A DNA stretch of 23,818 nt, taken from positions 1 through 23,818 of the forward strand of contig WTXI01000462.1 of assembly GCA_022376515.1 (NCBI GenBank), read 5' to 3'. The notes under the pieces were generated by a model that did not search any database, had not been told where the DNA came from, and was given only the letters and a program-made list of their open reading frames with translations. The stretch's first letter is position 1; every line of letters starts with the position of its first letter. Positions 21,246 to 23,818 of the stretch are shown here, piece by piece. The stretch is from Lactifluus volemus. Its lineage: Eukaryota > Basidiomycota > Agaricomycetes > Russulales > Russulaceae. Position numbers and translations under genes: made by a program.

Positions 21246-23273
21246 ATGCGTCTAGCAGCACTTCTCCCTGCTTTAGGACTTGTGGACAGGCGTTAGCCAG
21301 CTCGCATGCATGCCAGCTTAGCGACGGTGAGATCCCATCAGACAAGCAAGTCAAGGAATACTTTTCGAAACTTGCACCGATAACAAAGAAAACACTTCTC
21401 CACGATACTACCGGCCCAGAAGCCGGCGCTCTTGTGAGTTTCCCCCCTCTGCCTTATTACATGTCAGAGAAATTAAACAAATACTCTTTTCCTTAGCCCG
21501 GCGTCGTTGCAGCGGTTATCCCAGACCCCAACCACCCAGAGTTCTCGGTCTACTGGCTGCGCGATGCGTGTCTCGTCTATCATCCCTGGCTGAACGAGCT
21601 TACTGTGCAGGGTGATAAAAGCCTTCGCCCCATGGCTGATGACTTGACACACGCACTCATCCGGTCCCAACTAGTAGTCAGCCTCGCCGGAAACGTGCTC
21701 ACCGGCGGTATCGAGGAAGCTGTTTTTGACGTCCATCTCAATATGATTCAGGACGAGGCCGCCCGGATTGGTTCTCCCGCTGCCGGTGAGTAGCCCAAGT
21801 TCCATATGCTGCCTTCGTGAAGACCAATAGCTAAAAATAACGACGATCGCTGAAGACGGACCTCCCTTCCGCGCTGATGTCCTGCTCAAGTATGCGGAAT
21901 GGCTGATCAAGCCCGAGCAGCACAACGGCACATGGGTCGCAGACGTTCTGTGGCCGAAACTTAATCTCGACCTTCAATGGATTTCGTCGCACTGGAACAT
22001 TAGCTCGTGAGCAGCTCGAAAGCGGCGTTGCATGATCGTTTCTAATCCGCGCACAGCTATGATCTTTGGTGGCCTCCTGTGTTTGGCGGCTCTTACTGGA
22101 CCGCTTCTCTGCAGTATCGCGCTCTGCGTGGCGGTGCCCGTCTCGCACGCGCGATCCACCGCGGGTTGGACGTGGTTGAAGAATATGAGACCCGGGCGTC
22201 GTTGATTCTCGACTACATGCAAGTAAGTCTCGTCTCATGTTGTTTCACTCGAGATATTACGACGGAGCACAACTGACGCGTGGGTGGCCACCTGCAGACA
22301 TTCTGGAACGAACACGAAGGATTCATGTCCGAGACCACAATAACGGATGTCAAGTTGGGCCGTTCCGGTTACGGATCTGCCCCTCTCACCGTTTCTGTGT
22401 ACAACTTTGATCCATCGCTCGGTTGCGACGACGCGACATTCCAGCCGTGCTCACCCCGCGCTCTGTCCAGCTTGAAAGTCGTTGGGGACCACTTCAAGGA
22501 ATTCTTCCCGATCAGCAGGAACTTCCCGGAAGACCAGCCACCGTTCTATGGCTTCTTCACTGAAGATGAGTTCATCGGAGGCCACGTATGTCCCATAACC
22601 TGGCATCCCCTTCCCGTTATCCATGCCTAACAACATTTCTCAGCCACAATTTTTCGCATCCTTCAACTCGGCCGAGCAGCTCTACGATGCGCTTTATACG
22701 TGGGACAGGATGGGCTACCTTGAAGTAACGTGTGTCAGCTTGAAGTTCTGGTTGCAATTCGACCGCAACACGAGGATTGGACTATACAAGAAGGGCTCCA
22801 AGACGTATAATAAGCTCACCACGGCGGCACATGAATGGGCGAACAAGATCGTGTTGCAGCTCGCGGCGAACACGCCGGAGGATTACGTGCTCGTTGAGTG
22901 CATCGAGAAGACCAACGGAGGACCGTATGGCCCACGCGGCATGATCCGTAGTCTGGCCGCCGCGCTCGGCGTGTACGACGCGTACAATGGGCTCGCCCCA
23001 CCCAACTGGGGCCATCCGATCCCGAAACAGCTCGTAAATATTGAAGATGTGTTTGCGTACTCGGATGAGGTGGTCAATTGGGAGAAGGAGAACTACGACG
23101 ACGGATATCGTGGTGTTGACCCGGCGTTGTACGCCCATCGGGTTCACTCGAGGGACCGATATGAGGGCACCCGCGCTACCGTTACGGGTTCTGATGAGGG
23201 ATTTGCTCATGGACCTGGGAAGATTTTCTCAATGCGCTGGCGGACGAGTTCTTTCGATTACGTTCAACTATGA
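21246..23273 (+). CDS. GH15-like paralogue B, altered active site, with a 1-base frameshift in the signal peptide
   Basis: Tandem paralogue of gene A with the same five intron positions and phases. Exons: 21246-21433, 21497-21785, 21856-22006, 22057-22222, 22298-22585, 22644-23273; introns are 63, 70, 50, 75, 58 nt. From the ATG the signal peptide reads MRLAALLPALGLV, then one G is missing at about 21284-21285 relative to gene A and the frame stops at 21294-21296. All later exons are open in the other frame, so either the gene is freshly broken or the base is an error. Exon 5 is 88/96 residues identical to gene A. The active-site changes are shared: WLRD kept, DLWWPPVFGG in place of DLWEE, GFFTEDEF, and VECIEK with the likely base Glu. 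The C-terminal tail after PPNWGHPIP is unrelated to that of gene A and longer, with an acidic Tyr-rich stretch. Confidence 0.85.
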
Positions 23274-23818
23274 TATTTCGTTGTCTTGTCTAGTTGGAAA
23301 CCGTATGAATACTGATAAAGGTTTGTTGGATCACGTTCAAGCAAGAGGCCGCGCACTTCCACTCGTTAGTGACAGTCATTAATATTTTTGGAGAATAACA
23401 AATCAGATAATCCAATAGAAATCGTTACTGAAAATTACTGGCCAGAAATTGCTGCATCTCGACACTCCAAAAGGACTTCTTATCGCAGCCCATCAGCAAA
23501 TCTGCATCCGCTGACGGTAGTGGCGGCCCGGGCTGCGGGGCTGCGCACTATTTACGCGCCTCGCACGGACCCGCGCTTGCGCTTGCTCCTCTCCGATTAC
23601 CACCTACATTGTTCACCCTCTGACTTTAGCAAATATACATATACATCTCACCAGGGCCACAAGAGAAGATGCGATTTTGAATCGTCTTCCCCTCCGGCTT
23701 ACCTGTTACCCTTGTAGGACATCCCGCTCTCCCAGGATTAGTCACCCCTAATAATCACCGTTGTCATTCTGTCTTTTGGGGTCCTAGGTTTTTGCAGGGA
23801 CGTCAAGAGAATCTCCTG
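23274..23818. other. 3' flank of GH15-like gene B, no gene supported
   Basis: AT-rich to about 23500, then a GC-rich patch at about 23517-23590 with CCCGGGCTGCGGGGCTGCGC-like sequence, then mixed sequence to the window end. No frame with a recognisable domain. The GC-rich patch differs from its surroundings and could be a fragment of a dispersed repeat. Confidence 0.3.

Noticed and set aside
21246..23273. Calling GH15-like gene B simply a dead pseudogene
   Set aside because: Only one frame error is present, all splice sites and about 92 percent of exon 5 residues are kept, and a sequence error cannot be excluded.

Overview
This is a eukaryotic window, most likely from a filamentous basidiomycete (Agaricomycetes). 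The genes carry many short GT-AG introns, most of them 49-87 nt and often close to 57 nt. The gene families (a C2-NACHT-WD40 STAND protein, a fungal concentrative nucleoside transporter, secreted GH15-like proteins, a salicylate-hydroxylase-like monooxygenase) fit that group. The species cannot be fixed from the sequence alone. I see no tRNA, rRNA, CRISPR array or recognisable complete transposon.

Layout from left to right. 1-1300: Gln/His/Pro-rich reading frames broken by stops or by introns I could not resolve. 1773-3556 (-): FAD-dependent monooxygenase, 8 exons, including an 11-nt micro-exon. 4427-5211 (+): a small three-exon orphan gene in a strongly CpG-depleted island. 5698-11077 (-): a large NLR-like protein of 8 exons and 1666 residues, C2 - helical linker - NACHT - 14 WD40 repeats. 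Its first three exons were recovered by splicing; they encode the C2 domain. 11876-13353 (+): a DCAF7/WDR68 (HAN11)-type WD40 protein, 4 exons. 14014-16079 (+): concentrative nucleoside transporter, 6 exons with a 16-nt last coding exon. 17550-19494 (+) and 21246-23273 (+): tandem paralogues of a secreted GH15 (glucoamylase fold) protein, both with identical intron positions.

The genes do not form one pathway. The loci look like ordinary neighbours: housekeeping (DCAF7, nucleoside uptake), accessory catabolism (monooxygenase), non-self recognition (NACHT-WD40) and secreted carbohydrate-active proteins.

The most unusual item is the GH15-like pair. Both copies keep the WxRD motif and the likely catalytic base, but both have Trp-Pro where canonical glucoamylases have the Glu-Glu that includes the general acid. 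Several other sugar-contact residues are also replaced. This suggests a pseudoenzyme or a divergent subfamily with a different activity. The second copy also has a one-base frameshift in its signal peptide. All splice models were made by eye from homology and consensus sites, without transcript data.
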